Shown here: positions 15,296 to 23,168 of the stretch, in pieces
Layout of the letters: the number at the start of each line of letters is the position of its first letter
How positions within the stretch are numbered: the stretch's first letter is position 1
Assembly (NCBI GenBank): GCA_937901745.1
Contig: CALGSZ010000078.1
Location: 1 to 35,129 of the forward strand
Length of the DNA: 35,129 nt
Reading direction: 5' to 3'
Source: an uncultured Chloroflexota bacterium
Lineage (GTDB): Bacteria > Chloroflexota > Chloroflexia > Thermomicrobiales > UBA6265
The notes under the pieces: model-generated
Told to the model about the DNA's origin: nothing
The model's database searches: none
The model's input: only the letters and a program-made list of their open reading frames with translations
Position numbers and translations under genes: made by a program

Positions 15296-16684
15296 ATGAC
15301 AGGAGCGGCGTGGCAAGCCTATCTCGACACGGAATACGACCGACATTTCAACGAGCTCCTCGAGCTGCTCCGGATTCCGAGCGTCAGCACAACCCCCGAG
15401 CATCGCAACGATGTCGCCGCCGCGGCAAACTGGGTCGCCGCGCGGCTGCAAGCGGCCGGCGTACCGTCCGTCTCCTTGCTCGAGACGCCGGGGCATCCGG
15501 TCGTCTATGGCCGCTGGGACGTCGATCCGAGCCGTCCCACCCTCCTCGTTTACGGGCACTACGACGTGCAGCCACCAGATCCGCTGGCGCTGTGGGATTC
15601 GCCGCCATTCGAGCCGACGATCCGCGAAGGCACGATCTACGCCCGCGGCGCGGCGGACATGAAGGCGAATCTCGTCACCCTGATCCAGGGCTTGGAGGCC
15701 GTCGCGCGCACCACCGGCCGCCCGCCGGTCAACTTCATCTTCCTCTTCGAAGGCGAGGAGGAGATCGGCAGCCCGAACTTGCCGGAGATCGTCCGCCAGC
15801 GCCGGGCTGAGCTCAAGTGCGACGCGATCCTCTCCGCGGACGGCGGGATGTTCGGGCCGGAGACGCCGTCGCTGGTCGTCGCCTTCAAAGGGATCGCCGG
15901 CTGCCAAATCGATGTGCGGACCGGCTCGACCGATCTGCACTCCGGCTCCTACGGAGCTATTGTGCCGAACGCCGTGCAGGTGCTGATTCAGCTCGCGGCG
16001 ACGATGCACGACAAAGATGGGCGCGTGGCGGTCGCGGGATTCTACGACCGCGTCCGGCCGCTCACCGACCAGGACCGCGCCGAGCTAGCTGCCGTGCCCT
16101 TCAACGAGGCCGAGTTCAAAGAGGAGGCGGGCGTCGAAACGCTCTGGGGCGAACCGGGGTACACGCCGCTCGAGCGCCGCTGGGCACGGCCAACGCTCGA
16201 CTTCAACGGCGTCTGGGGCGGCTTCCAGGGCGACGGGACGAAGACGGTCACGCCCTGCGAGGCGCATCTCAAGATCACCTGCCGCCTCGTGCCAGATCAG
16301 GAGCCGGACGAGATCGTCGCCGCGATCGAGCGGCACGTGGCGGAGCATGCTCCCGCCGGTGTGAACGTGACAGTCCAGCCAATGCCCGGCTCGGCCCGTC
16401 CCTTCACGCTCCGGCGAGATGATCCGGCGCTTGCGGTCGCAAAGCGCGTGCTCCACGAGGTCTATGGCCGCGAGCCACTGATGGTCCGCGCCGGCGGCTC
16501 GGTCCCGATCACCGAGGTCTTCCAGCGAGAGCTCGGCGTCGGCACCATCACCATCGGCTTCGGCATGCCCGGCAGTCGCTCGCACGCGCCGAACGAGTGG
16601 TTCCGCGTCGAGGATTTCTCGATCGCCCGCCGGGTGTACGCGCGCTTCTTCGAAGCGTTGGGCACCTCCAGCTCTGAGCGTTGA
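15296..16684 (+). CDS. M20 family dipeptidase (metallopeptidase)
   Basis: 462 residues, with AAAGGAGG ahead of the ATG. This cytoplasmic di-zinc exopeptidase is of the CNDP/DapE-related dipeptidase group. Visible signatures are YGHYDVQPPD (metal His88, catalytic Asp90), the bridging Asp121 in ARGAADMKAN, the EGEEEIGS box with the catalytic Glu pair at 154-155, Asp182 in LSADGG, and the C-terminal metal His in GSRSHAPNEW. The dimerisation insert (about 195-370) begins at GIAGCQIDVRTGSTDLHSG. The length is typical. It hydrolyses dipeptides or short acyl-amino acids; specificity is not readable. There is no signal peptide. Confidence 0.93.
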   Translation: MTGAAWQAYLDTEYDRHFNELLELLRIPSVSTTPEHRNDVAAAANWVAARLQAAGVPSVSLLETPGHPVVYGRWDVDPSRPTLLVYGHYDVQPPDPLALWDSPPFEPTIREGTIYARGAADMKANLVTLIQGLEAVARTTGRPPVNFIFLFEGEEEIGSPNLPEIVRQRRAELKCDAILSADGGMFGPETPSLVVAFKGIAGCQIDVRTGSTDLHSGSYGAIVPNAVQVLIQLAATMHDKDGRVAVAGFYDRVRPLTDQDRAELAAVPFNEAEFKEEAGVETLWGEPGYTPLERRWARPTLDFNGVWGGFQGDGTKTVTPCEAHLKITCRLVPDQEPDEIVAAIERHVAEHAPAGVNVTVQPMPGSARPFTLRRDDPALAVAKRVLHEVYGREPLMVRAGGSVPITEVFQRELGVGTITIGFGMPGSRSHAPNEWFRVEDFSIARRVYARFFEALGTSSSER

Positions 16685-17007
16685 CCGAGACGGAGTTACC
16701 GGGAGCAGCGGCCGCGTCCTATCCGCGTGATCAGCGACCACCCATTTGACCTAGCCTGACTGACCACGCGCTTTCTTGACCATCAACCCATGTGGCACAC
16801 GCGGCCTTGCCGCTATGCTCCCGCTGGGGGAAAGCGCTCTCCGCGTCCCGCTTCGGCGAGGCGGCACCGCGGCGACGCCTCAACTTCACACGGCCTTCTG
16901 TCGGCGCTCGTCGGCGGCCGAACCAGCCACGCATGGGCTGGCAAGGGATACCCTGCGTCCTGCTAGTCGGCGCGCGGCGCTCAGCCCGAAGACCACGGGG
17001 GATCTCA
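16685..17007. other. Intergenic region before the CAP-domain gene
   Basis: 323 bases with no supportable gene. CCAGCC/GGCTGG (16923-16928, 16936-16941) makes a small hairpin 67 bases before the start. A possible -10 (TATGCT, 16814-16819) lacks a good -35. Confidence 0.4.
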
Positions 17008-18027
17008 ATGAAGCGTTCTCGCGCATTCCTTGTCAGCCTCTTGGTGACCTTGGGCCTGCTCGGCTCGATCCTCGGCTCGGTCACCGCCGCTCCGGCGCCG
17101 GGCGCCAGCGATTCCGGGGATCTAGCCATCTCGGCGTCGCAGTACAGCCCGGACAGCGAGGAATGCACATTCCTCACCATCATCAACAATTACCGCAAGC
17201 AGAATGGGCGCAGCCCGCTGACGCTGGATCGCTATCTCGGCGCCGCGGCGGAGCATCACTCCGTTGATATGGCGACTTACAACCACTGGCGCAGCGACCA
17301 CAGCCTGCACGACGGCACGAGCTGGATTCAGAACCTGATCAATCACGGATACGACTACCGGAAGCTCGGCACGTCGATCGCCGAGAACATCGCGGCCGGG
17401 AATGAGACGGCGTCCGCGACGTTCAACCAGTGGAAGAACTCCTCCGGCCACAACGCCAACATGCTGAGCACGAGCATGAAGGCGATCGGCATCGGGCGGG
17501 CGTACAACTCGAAATCCACCTACAAGTGGTATTGGACGACAACGTTCGGCGGGAAGGTCGTCGAGCCGATCAATTGCTCCGGCAGCTCGGCGCCCGCGCC
17601 GACCCCGACGGCGACGAAGCCAGCCGGCGGCACGGCCTACAAGATCACGCGCAGCGCCCGCAGCACCGCATCGTCGACCAGCTCTAGCTACGCCTACGAC
17701 AACAAGCTGAACACCAACTGGCGGACGACGAGCCGGACGATGCCGAGCACGGCCTACATCTGGTTCGATCTCGGCAGCGTCAAGAACGTCGGCTCCATCT
17801 CCTGGATCTTCGGCAGTGCCTACAACGGCGCCTACGAGATCCAGGTCTCAACGACGTCCACCTCCAGCTCGAGCTGGACGACGATCGCCAAGCGCAGCAA
17901 GACGTCCACTGGCGTCTGGCAGACGCTGAAGTGGAGCGGGAAGGCGCGGTACGTGCGCTTCTACTTCAACAAGCCGACCAGCGGCACAGCCTATCCCTAC
18001 CTGGCCGAGGTCAAGATCACGAACTAG
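17008..18027 (+). CDS. Secreted CAP/SCP-domain protein with C-terminal discoidin (F5/8 type C) domain
   Basis: The start at 17008 has GGGGGAT upstream and gives a clean Sec signal peptide (MKRSRAFLVSLLVTLGLLGS, cleavage near TAAPA); longer frames would bury it. Residues about 50-185 are an SCP/CAP domain (FLTIINNYRKQNGRSPLTLD, AAEHHSVDMATYNHWRSDHS, GTSIAENIAAG, WKNSSGHNANML), with the His and Glu residues of the CAP cavity. A Pro/Thr linker (SAPAPTPTATKPAGG) leads to residues 205-339, an F5/8C sugar-binding jelly roll (YAYDNKLNTNWRTTS, AYIWFDLGSVKNVGSISW, KARYVRFYF). Bacterial CAP proteins are exported, and their activity is mostly undefined. The discoidin domain suggests binding to surface polysaccharide. 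A strong terminator follows. Confidence 0.88.
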   Translation: MKRSRAFLVSLLVTLGLLGSILGSVTAAPAPGASDSGDLAISASQYSPDSEECTFLTIINNYRKQNGRSPLTLDRYLGAAAEHHSVDMATYNHWRSDHSLHDGTSWIQNLINHGYDYRKLGTSIAENIAAGNETASATFNQWKNSSGHNANMLSTSMKAIGIGRAYNSKSTYKWYWTTTFGGKVVEPINCSGSSAPAPTPTATKPAGGTAYKITRSARSTASSTSSSYAYDNKLNTNWRTTSRTMPSTAYIWFDLGSVKNVGSISWIFGSAYNGAYEIQVSTTSTSSSSWTTIAKRSKTSTGVWQTLKWSGKARYVRFYFNKPTSGTAYPYLAEVKITN

Positions 18028-18053
18028 CGTCTAGAGCGCCGGATCAGCCGAGA

Positions 18054-18082
18054 GGGGAGAGGTGCGTTACCTCTCCCCTTTT
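18054..18082 (+). terminator. Rho-independent terminator of the CAP gene
   Basis: GGGGAGAGGT (18054-18063), loop GCGTT, ACCTCTCCCC (18069-18078), then TTTT. A perfect 10-bp stem 27 bases after the stop. Confidence 0.9.
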
Positions 18083-18211
18083 CATGTCGAACGCATCACA
18101 TTCGCGCCCGAGAGCGGACCGCCGTACCGGCCACCGCCCTCGCGCCACCACCCTCCCGCTTCTACACTTCCGGCAGGGATCGGATCTGGCGCAAGATCGA
18201 GAGTCGCGGGT

Positions 18212-18916
18212 ATGACACGCATCCTGGTCGTGGACGATGACGCCCCGATTGCCGACCTCGTCCGGCTCTACCTTCGCCGGGAGGGGCATGACGTCGAGGT
18301 CGTGACCGATGGTGTTGCCGCGCTCCGCCGCGTCGAGGATGCGCGGGCTGAGTTCGACGTGGTCGTGCTCGACCTGATGCTGCCGGGTCTCGACGGTCGT
18401 GGCGTCTGCCGCCGTATCCGCCGCGTTTCCGAAGTCCCAATCATCATGCTGACCGCGCTCGACGACGACCGGGACAAGCTCGAAGGGTTCGATCTCGGGG
18501 CAGACGACTACCTCACCAAGCCCTTCAATCCCCTGGAGCTGGGCGCCCGCGTCCGCGCCCTCCTGCGCCGCAGCGCCCGGCAATCGCAAGAGCACGCGTT
18601 TGCGCCATCGGGAGAGACGATCTGCCTGGGGAATGCTCGCATCGAGCTCGATACGCGCCGGTTCCTGGTCAACCAGCGCGAGATTCCGCTCCGCGCCAAG
18701 GAGTTCGACCTCCCGGCCACGTTCGCTCGGCGACCAGGTGTCGTCTGGCCCCGCGACCAGCTGCTCGACGCTGTCTGGGGCGGCATCTTCGACGGCGATA
18801 CGTGCACCGTTGACGTCCATGTGTCGCGCCTGCGCGACCGGCTGGAAGACGCCAACGCGCCGCTGGCGATCGAGACGGTCCGCTCCATCGGGTACCGCCT
18901 GGCGCTGCGACACTGA
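18212..18916 (+). CDS. OmpR/PhoB-family response regulator
   Basis: 234 residues from the ATG at 18212; any longer frame would run back into the terminator. The receiver domain (1-118) has the acidic pocket DDD at 8-10, phospho-acceptor Asp54 (VVVLDLMLPGLDG), the Thr81 switch residue (IIMLTALDD) and Lys103 (DYLTKPFNPLEL). The C-terminal winged helix (about 135-232) contains EIPLRAKEFDLPATFAR, CTVDVHVSRLRDRLED as the recognition helix region, and TVRSIGYRLAL. It is complete and should be able to bind DNA. The cognate kinase next door is broken, so phosphorylation would have to come from elsewhere. GTTAC direct repeats after the gene may be its binding site. Confidence 0.93.
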   Translation: MTRILVVDDDAPIADLVRLYLRREGHDVEVVTDGVAALRRVEDARAEFDVVVLDLMLPGLDGRGVCRRIRRVSEVPIIMLTALDDDRDKLEGFDLGADDYLTKPFNPLELGARVRALLRRSARQSQEHAFAPSGETICLGNARIELDTRRFLVNQREIPLRAKEFDLPATFARRPGVVWPRDQLLDAVWGGIFDGDTCTVDVHVSRLRDRLEDANAPLAIETVRSIGYRLALRH

Positions 18917-18955
18917 CGCTTCTGGCTCGCCCCCGTCCCCGCCGAGTCGCCGCCC

Positions 18956-18987
18956 GTTACATGGCGGTTACGCTGACGTGGTAGGGT
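18956..18987 (+). promoter_or_regulatory. Direct repeat and -10 between response regulator and kinase remnant
   Basis: GTTAC occurs at 18956-18960 and 18967-18971, exactly 11 bases apart, the geometry of PhoB/OmpR-type tandem sites, with TAGGGT (18982-18987) as a possible -10. Confidence 0.4.
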
Positions 18988-19028
18988 GCCAAGAAGGCAT
19001 ACGAGGTTCGAGTAGGCAGTCAGCGGCT

Positions 19029-19467
19029 ATGGCAGACGTGGGACGCGCCGAGCGTGAGTCGGTCACGAGGTGGCGACGTCCGCTGAGTCTGCGCGGACGA
19101 CTCATCCTCTCCCACAGCTTCGTCATCCTCCTCGCGTTGGCGCTCGTCCTCCTCATCAGCGCCGCTTTCATTCGCCGATACGAGCTGGCTGCCGCGCATC
19201 TTCGATCGCTTTACCCGTTTCGACCGGGACCAGGACACAGCGTCCGGCTTCGGCCTCGGGCTCGCGATCGTCCGGGAGATAGTCGCGCTCCACCGGGGAA
19301 CGCTCTCCGTCGCCAGCCAAGTCGGCGAGGGCACGACCGTCACGGTCCGGCTCCCCGCCGCGCCAGCCCCAGAGAGCTTGCAGGAAGAGCGCCCCGGTTC
19401 TGGTCGTGCACGACCGGACATCGCTGGTTCCGGGCGGGCGCCGGCGGATGGCTCGATTCGCGCCTAA
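19029..19467 (+). pseudogene. Sensor histidine kinase with internal deletion and frameshift
   Basis: The first part (from ATG 19029) encodes a basic cytoplasmic start and one transmembrane helix (GRLILSHSFVILLALALVLL, ISAAFIRRYEL). Around 19180-19195 the reading shifts by one frame directly into the end of an ATPase domain. That part reads LPRIFDRFTRFDRDQDTAS, then GFGLGLAIVREIVALHRGTL (G2 box) and GEGTTVTVRLP, ending at TAA 19465-19467. The sensor domain, HAMP, the phospho-accepting HisKA helix and the N and G1 boxes are missing, probably 250 or more residues. In the original frame the downstream part is meaningless Arg/Pro-rich sequence. The gene cannot make a working kinase. It follows its response regulator in the standard order, so this is a decayed two-component pair unless the deletion is an assembly fault. 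Confidence 0.88.
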
Positions 19468-19497
19468 GCAGGGGAGAAACCTCTCGCGGCGAGGGGC

Positions 19498-20406
19498 TCA
19501 GTCCTGCTCACCGGGCTCCGCGGGCGTATCGTCTGTGACGGCGACCGTCGGGTCCGCCGGCCGCGCCGCATCCTCCTCCGCTGGCTCTGGCTGGTCAGAG
19601 GCCGAGTCCTGCACCTGCTCCGGGATCTCCGCTTCCACCGACCCAGCGTCGGTCGCCTCATCGCCAGATTCCGGTGCCACTCCCGACTCAGGCTCCGTCA
19701 GCGAGGACATACGCGAAGCATCGCCACCCTCCTGAGCCGAAGCCACTGCCTCGGCAAGCAGGCGGGAACGGAACGTCGGCCCCTCGCTGTCATCGGGCGT
19801 GATATCTGCCAGCAGCGGCGACTCGAAGCGGGGCGGCCCCGAGACGCTGGAACGCGGCGACGGCGCAGGGACAGGCTCTGGCGGTAGCCCCGGTGCGGGC
19901 TCAGGTTGTTCTGGCTCAGATTGCGTCGGCAACGCAGGCTCAGAGACCGGTTCCGGTGCTGGTTCTGAGGCGGGTTCCTCGGAGACGGGAGTCTGGACCT
20001 GCGCGGTCCGGCGCTCGGGCCAGAACGCGGCAGGGTCCGGCCGGATTTCCAACGGAGGCGGGACCGCCTCGAATTCGGGCTCCATTGCTGCCACGCGCGC
20101 CCGGTAGCGGCGGAACGCCATCGCCGACGTCACAACGAAGACCACCAGCACGACGAGCGCCGAGACGAGGACGACGCGCGATCCGGCAGAGTCGCTCGCG
20201 CCGAGGAAGAGCGGAACCAGGGTGACCAGGAAGAGGACAACGCCCGCGCCGATGAGACCCGCGCCAAGCTCCCGGCACAGGCGCAACCACGCTAGCCGAG
20301 TCGGAGCGGCTGACCGCGCGTGAAGGGCGGGACCGAGGTCGCGGATTGCGAAGCCGAGGAGGACGATGGCTGCACCAAGACCGAAGCCCCCGACGACGAA
20401 ATCCAC
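19498..20406 (-). CDS. Hypothetical membrane protein with long acidic Pro/Glu-rich tail
   Basis: A GTG start at 20406 is chosen because GGGAGAGAG lies just upstream; the ATG at 20478 has no ribosome site. The protein has 303 residues. Three hydrophobic helices lie near residues 2-22 (FVVGGFGLGAAIVLLGFAI), 46-68 (ELGAGLIGAGVVLFLVTLVP) and 75-98 (VVLVSALVVLVVFVVTSAMA). From about 105 to the end the chain is disordered, rich in Pro, Glu, Ser and Ala, with a (E/S)PAPEPVSEP-like pattern and a strongly acidic end. An Arg-rich RRYRARV after helix 3 suggests the tail is cytoplasmic. No family is recognised. It is convergent with the kinase remnant. Confidence 0.7.
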   Translation of the reverse strand: MDFVVGGFGLGAAIVLLGFAIRDLGPALHARSAAPTRLAWLRLCRELGAGLIGAGVVLFLVTLVPLFLGASDSAGSRVVLVSALVVLVVFVVTSAMAFRRYRARVAAMEPEFEAVPPPLEIRPDPAAFWPERRTAQVQTPVSEEPASEPAPEPVSEPALPTQSEPEQPEPAPGLPPEPVPAPSPRSSVSGPPRFESPLLADITPDDSEGPTFRSRLLAEAVASAQEGGDASRMSSLTEPESGVAPESGDEATDAGSVEAEIPEQVQDSASDQPEPAEEDAARPADPTVAVTDDTPAEPGEQD

Positions 20407-20645
20407 CCGACTCTCTCCCGCGCCACGCCACCTGGGCTCATCTCCGGCCCAGCGCGCCGAATGCCCCCGAAGCTGCAACGATTGGGCTCCGCGGCTAGGG
20501 CAATTCTAGATGTTTCGGCCCGTCTTCGTCTGTTCCTGCGCAATTGCTGCCCGGCTCCCTCTTTCCATCTAGCCAGTCTCGCCGCTACCATCCGCGCGGC
20601 ATTTCACGCTGAATAGGATTGGCACGTCGGAGAGCGAGGAGAGGA

Positions 20646-21575
20646 ATGGAGAGCGGCAAACAGCGGCCTTTGCAAGTCGGTCTCTACATCCCGAATGGTG
20701 ACGGGGAAATGGGTTCCGGCAACCGGCGGTGGCGCGACGTGCTGGAGCTGGCGCGGCTCGCCGAATCCGTCGGCTTTGATTCGGTCTGGGTCGCGGATCA
20801 CCTGTTGTTCCGGTTCGACGGCGTGCAGCCGCAGGGCCGCTGGGAGTGCTGGTCGCTGCTTGCAGCGCTGGCCGCTTCCACCTCTCGAATTCGGCTCGGC
20901 CCACTCGTGAGCTGCGTCAGCTTCCGGGCGCCGGGCTTGCTCGCGAAGATCGCGGAGACGGTCGACGAGATCAGCGACGGGCGGCTCATCCTCGGTCTCG
21001 GCGCTGGCTGGCACGAGCCCGAATACATCGCCTATGGCTACCCGTTCGACCACCGGGCAAGCCGGTTCGAGGAGGCTGCGGAGATCATCATCCGGATGCT
21101 CCGCGACGGAGAGGCGACCTTCGAGGGCAAGTACTACCGCGTGGAGAACGCGCTCCTGCGTCCTCGCGGACCGCGCGAGGGCAAGATGCCGATCATGATC
21201 GGCACCACGGGCGAGCGGCTGCTGCGGTTCGCCGCGCGCCACGCCGACATCTGGAACACGACATGGGTAGACGATCCGGCAGCGATCCCGCCGCTCCGTG
21301 AGCAAGTGGATGCCGCCTGCGAAGCGGTCGGGCGCGACCCGGCGACGCTGAGCCGATCCGCTTGCGTCTATCTCGATCTCCCCGGCGCGCAAGGCGTCTG
21401 GTCGTGGACGGAGACACAGCGTCCGCCCCGGCCGAGAGAGCCAGAGGAAGCGGCCGAGTACCTGCGCTCCTTCGCGGCCGAAGGGATCAACGAGGTGATG
21501 CTCTGGCTGGACCCACCGGGACCACGCGGCGTGGAAGCGTTCGCGGCGACGCTGGAGCTGCTGGACCGGGGCTGA
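20646..21575 (+). CDS. LLM-class (luciferase-like) flavin/F420-dependent oxidoreductase
   Basis: 309 residues; the start at 20646 follows GAGGAGAGG. This TIM-barrel protein of the bacterial luciferase superfamily reads LQVGLYIPNGDGEMGSGNRR at the start. WVADHLLF, TSRIRLGPLV, LAKIAETVDEISDGRLILGL and GAGWHEPEYIAYGYPF follow, then the conserved GKYYRVENALLRPRGP and PIMIGTTGERLLRFAARHAD. Such TIGR-type LLM proteins use F420H2 or FMNH2 for hydride transfer or monooxygenation. The cofactor is not fixed by the visible motifs, though the group is frequent in F420-making Actinobacteria and Chloroflexota. It stands alone, with the next promoter 43 bases after the stop. Confidence 0.9.
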   Translation: MESGKQRPLQVGLYIPNGDGEMGSGNRRWRDVLELARLAESVGFDSVWVADHLLFRFDGVQPQGRWECWSLLAALAASTSRIRLGPLVSCVSFRAPGLLAKIAETVDEISDGRLILGLGAGWHEPEYIAYGYPFDHRASRFEEAAEIIIRMLRDGEATFEGKYYRVENALLRPRGPREGKMPIMIGTTGERLLRFAARHADIWNTTWVDDPAAIPPLREQVDAACEAVGRDPATLSRSACVYLDLPGAQGVWSWTETQRPPRPREPEEAAEYLRSFAAEGINEVMLWLDPPGPRGVEAFAATLELLDRG

Positions 21576-21617
21576 CGGGGACGGCAAGGCAATTCGAAAA
21601 TTGCCTCGCTCACCCCC

Positions 21618-21646
21618 TTGACAAGGCAGGGTGTACGTACTAGTAT
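21618..21646 (+). promoter_or_regulatory. Strong consensus sigma-70 promoter of the candidate RNA
   Basis: TTGACA (21618-21623), 17-base spacer, TAGTAT (21641-21646). This is the best promoter in the window, predicting a start near 21653. Confidence 0.8.
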
Positions 21647-21655
21647 GTACGTACA
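21632..21655. promoter_or_regulatory. Operator-like perfect palindrome around the -10 box
   Basis: TGTACGTAC (21632-21640) and GTACGTACA (21647-21655) are perfect 9-bp inverted arms flanking exactly the six bases of the -10 element. A dimeric repressor (TetR-type sites look similar) bound here would block polymerase. No such regulator is encoded next to it. Confidence 0.6.
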
Positions 21656-21850
21656 GTCCCGAGGGGCCGAGCGAAAGCGAGGCTCCCCACCGACCCGGAC
21701 AAGGGACGGAGCGTAATTGCGGGGTAGCGCTCCGAGACCCATCCGGGGGCGGGACCGGCCAGGAAGCCACGGTCGTTGCGGGGCGTTGCCGTGGGGGAGC
21801 GGTCGGTCGCGGGGAGCCGCGCCTACGCCAAGCTTGTCGGGACTGTTTCT
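21654..21850 (+). ncRNA. Candidate ~195-nt multibranched structured RNA with own promoter and terminator
   Basis: The 518-base gap 21576-22093 has no supportable gene. From the predicted start the RNA would begin CAGTCCCG (21654-21661) and end CGGGACTG (about 21838-21845) followed by TTTCTTTTT, so the two ends pair over 8 bp and a U-tract follows. Inside are a hairpin at 21663-21688 with a GCGAAAGC GNRA-capped tip and tandem GA/GA mismatches; CGGAGCG/CGCTCCG at 21707-21713 and 21728-21734; GACCG/CGGTC at 21753-21757 and 21770-21774; and CGCGG-GGAG-CCGCG at 21808-21821. A rival pairing joins GACAAG (21698-21703) to CTTGTC (21833-21838). It may be a free small RNA or a riboswitch-type leader of the dehydrogenase gene. 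It does not match SRP, RNase P, tmRNA or T-box signatures I know. Confidence 0.55.
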
Positions 21851-21867
21851 TTTTGTCAAGTACCATT

Positions 21868-21936
21868 CCTCTTTCGCCCCTCGAGATGCTGTCGCGCCTG
21901 CTGATCTCGCCACTCTCGGACGCGTGGCGGAAGAGG
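21868..21936. repeat. Long-range inverted repeat upstream of the dehydrogenase gene
   Basis: CCTCTTTCGCC (21868-21878) can pair with GGCGGAAGAGG (21926-21936) over 11 bp with one G-U pair. The rest of 21851-22093 shows nothing else that I can support. Confidence 0.35.
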
Positions 21937-22093
21937 CATGGCGCCTCTCGGTCCTCATGGGCCTGCCCTACCCTCGCCGTGGTGTCGTGGGGTTCCCGCC
22001 CTATCTCACAGTAGCCGCCGTAACCATCGGCACTCGCTGTGCGATAGTAGGGACAGCGCGAACGGTCCATGAGGCGTGAGGGCTGAGAGCGAG

Positions 22094-23128
22094 ATGGGCG
22101 GGAAAGAACGCGTCACGATCGTGATCACGACGGATCGGTACGAGCTCGACTGGGAGGAGCGATTCCTCGCCGAGCAGGATGAGTTCGAGTTCGATCTTCG
22201 AGCAGGTCTCTGCAGGACCGAAGACGAGCTGATCGAGTTCGCGCGAGATGCCGACGCGCTCTTGATCTCATCCCGCGAGCGGATCACGCGGCGCGTGATC
22301 GAATCGCTGACTCGCTGCCGGGTCATCAGCCGATATGCGGTCGGGCTCGATCACATTGATCTGGACGCCGCCGCCGAGCGCGGGATCGTCGTCACGCACG
22401 TCCCCGACTACTGCACGGCGGAAGTGGCTGACCACGCGATGTCGTTGATCCTCGCGCTCAACCGGCGCATCGTGGAGATGGATCGCGCACTCCGGGAGGG
22501 CGCCTGGGTCAGCTACCACTACCACACCCGAGAAATCATCCGCGGCCCGATCCCGCCGCTTCGCGAGCTTACCCTCGGCCTGATCGGCATCGGCCGGATC
22601 GGCAGCGCGGTCGCTCAACGCGCTCGGCCATTCGGGTTCCACATCCTCGCGACCGATCCGTACGTGGACCCCGCCACGATCCGCGAGCGCGGAGCGGAGC
22701 CCGTCTCGCTCGACGAGCTGCTCCAGCGCGCGGATATCATCAGCATCCATTGCCCGCTCACCGCCGAGACGCGCGAGATGATCGACGAGCGCGCGTTCTC
22801 GCTGATGAAGCCGACGGCGCTGCTGGTGAATACCGCCCGCGGTCCGATCGTCAGCATGCCGGCGGTGACCGCCGCGCTGCAGGAGTGCCGGATCGCCGGC
22901 GCTGCCCTCGATGTCGTCGATCCGGAGCCCTTGCCGCCCGACTCGCCGCTCTACCGCTTACCGAACGTCATCCTGACTCCACACGCCGCTTACTACTCGG
23001 AGCGCTCGGTCGAGATCCTACGTAGGGAGACGCTGTTCGAGGCGCTTCGCGTGTTGCGCGGGCAGCGTCCGCGCACTGTCGCCAACCCGGCGGTGCTCGA
23101 GCGCGTGTCGCTCACGCTGCCGGCATAG
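22094..23128 (+). CDS. D-2-hydroxyacid dehydrogenase (CtBP/phosphoglycerate dehydrogenase-like)
   Basis: 344 residues from ATG 22094; a GTG at 22076 is an alternative start. This NAD(P)-dependent cytoplasmic oxidoreductase reduces 2-keto acids. The Rossmann box is GLIGIGRIG (165-170 GxGxxG), with Asp188 in LATDPY favouring NAD. The catalytic triad is Arg249 (NTARGPIV), Glu278 (VVDPEPLP) and His297 (LTPHAAYYS). The substrate domain contributes SRYAVGLDHIDLDAAAERGI and DYCTAEVADHAMSLILAL. CtBP-like spacing distinguishes it from SerA, which carries an ACT domain that is absent here. Substrate is unknown. It lies downstream of the structured RNA candidate and 40 bases before the sigma factor gene. 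Confidence 0.92.
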   Translation: MGGKERVTIVITTDRYELDWEERFLAEQDEFEFDLRAGLCRTEDELIEFARDADALLISSRERITRRVIESLTRCRVISRYAVGLDHIDLDAAAERGIVVTHVPDYCTAEVADHAMSLILALNRRIVEMDRALREGAWVSYHYHTREIIRGPIPPLRELTLGLIGIGRIGSAVAQRARPFGFHILATDPYVDPATIRERGAEPVSLDELLQRADIISIHCPLTAETREMIDERAFSLMKPTALLVNTARGPIVSMPAVTAALQECRIAGAALDVVDPEPLPPDSPLYRLPNVILTPHAAYYSERSVEILRRETLFEALRVLRGQRPRTVANPAVLERVSLTLPA

Positions 23129-23168
23129 TGTCGGTTCGGCGGGAAGGCTGGAGAGCGGGAAGCCTGTC

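Noticed and set aside
21753..21774. B12-box-like sequence GCCAGGAAGCC suggesting a cobalamin riboswitch
   Set aside because: It matches the box core at about nine of eleven positions, but the GGTGnnAATCC and CCCGCnACTG blocks expected upstream are missing and about 80 bases still follow before the closing stem.
22076..22093. GTG start of the dehydrogenase six codons upstream
   Set aside because: Possible, but the ATG at 22094 gives the normal family N-terminus; not decided by a clear ribosome site.
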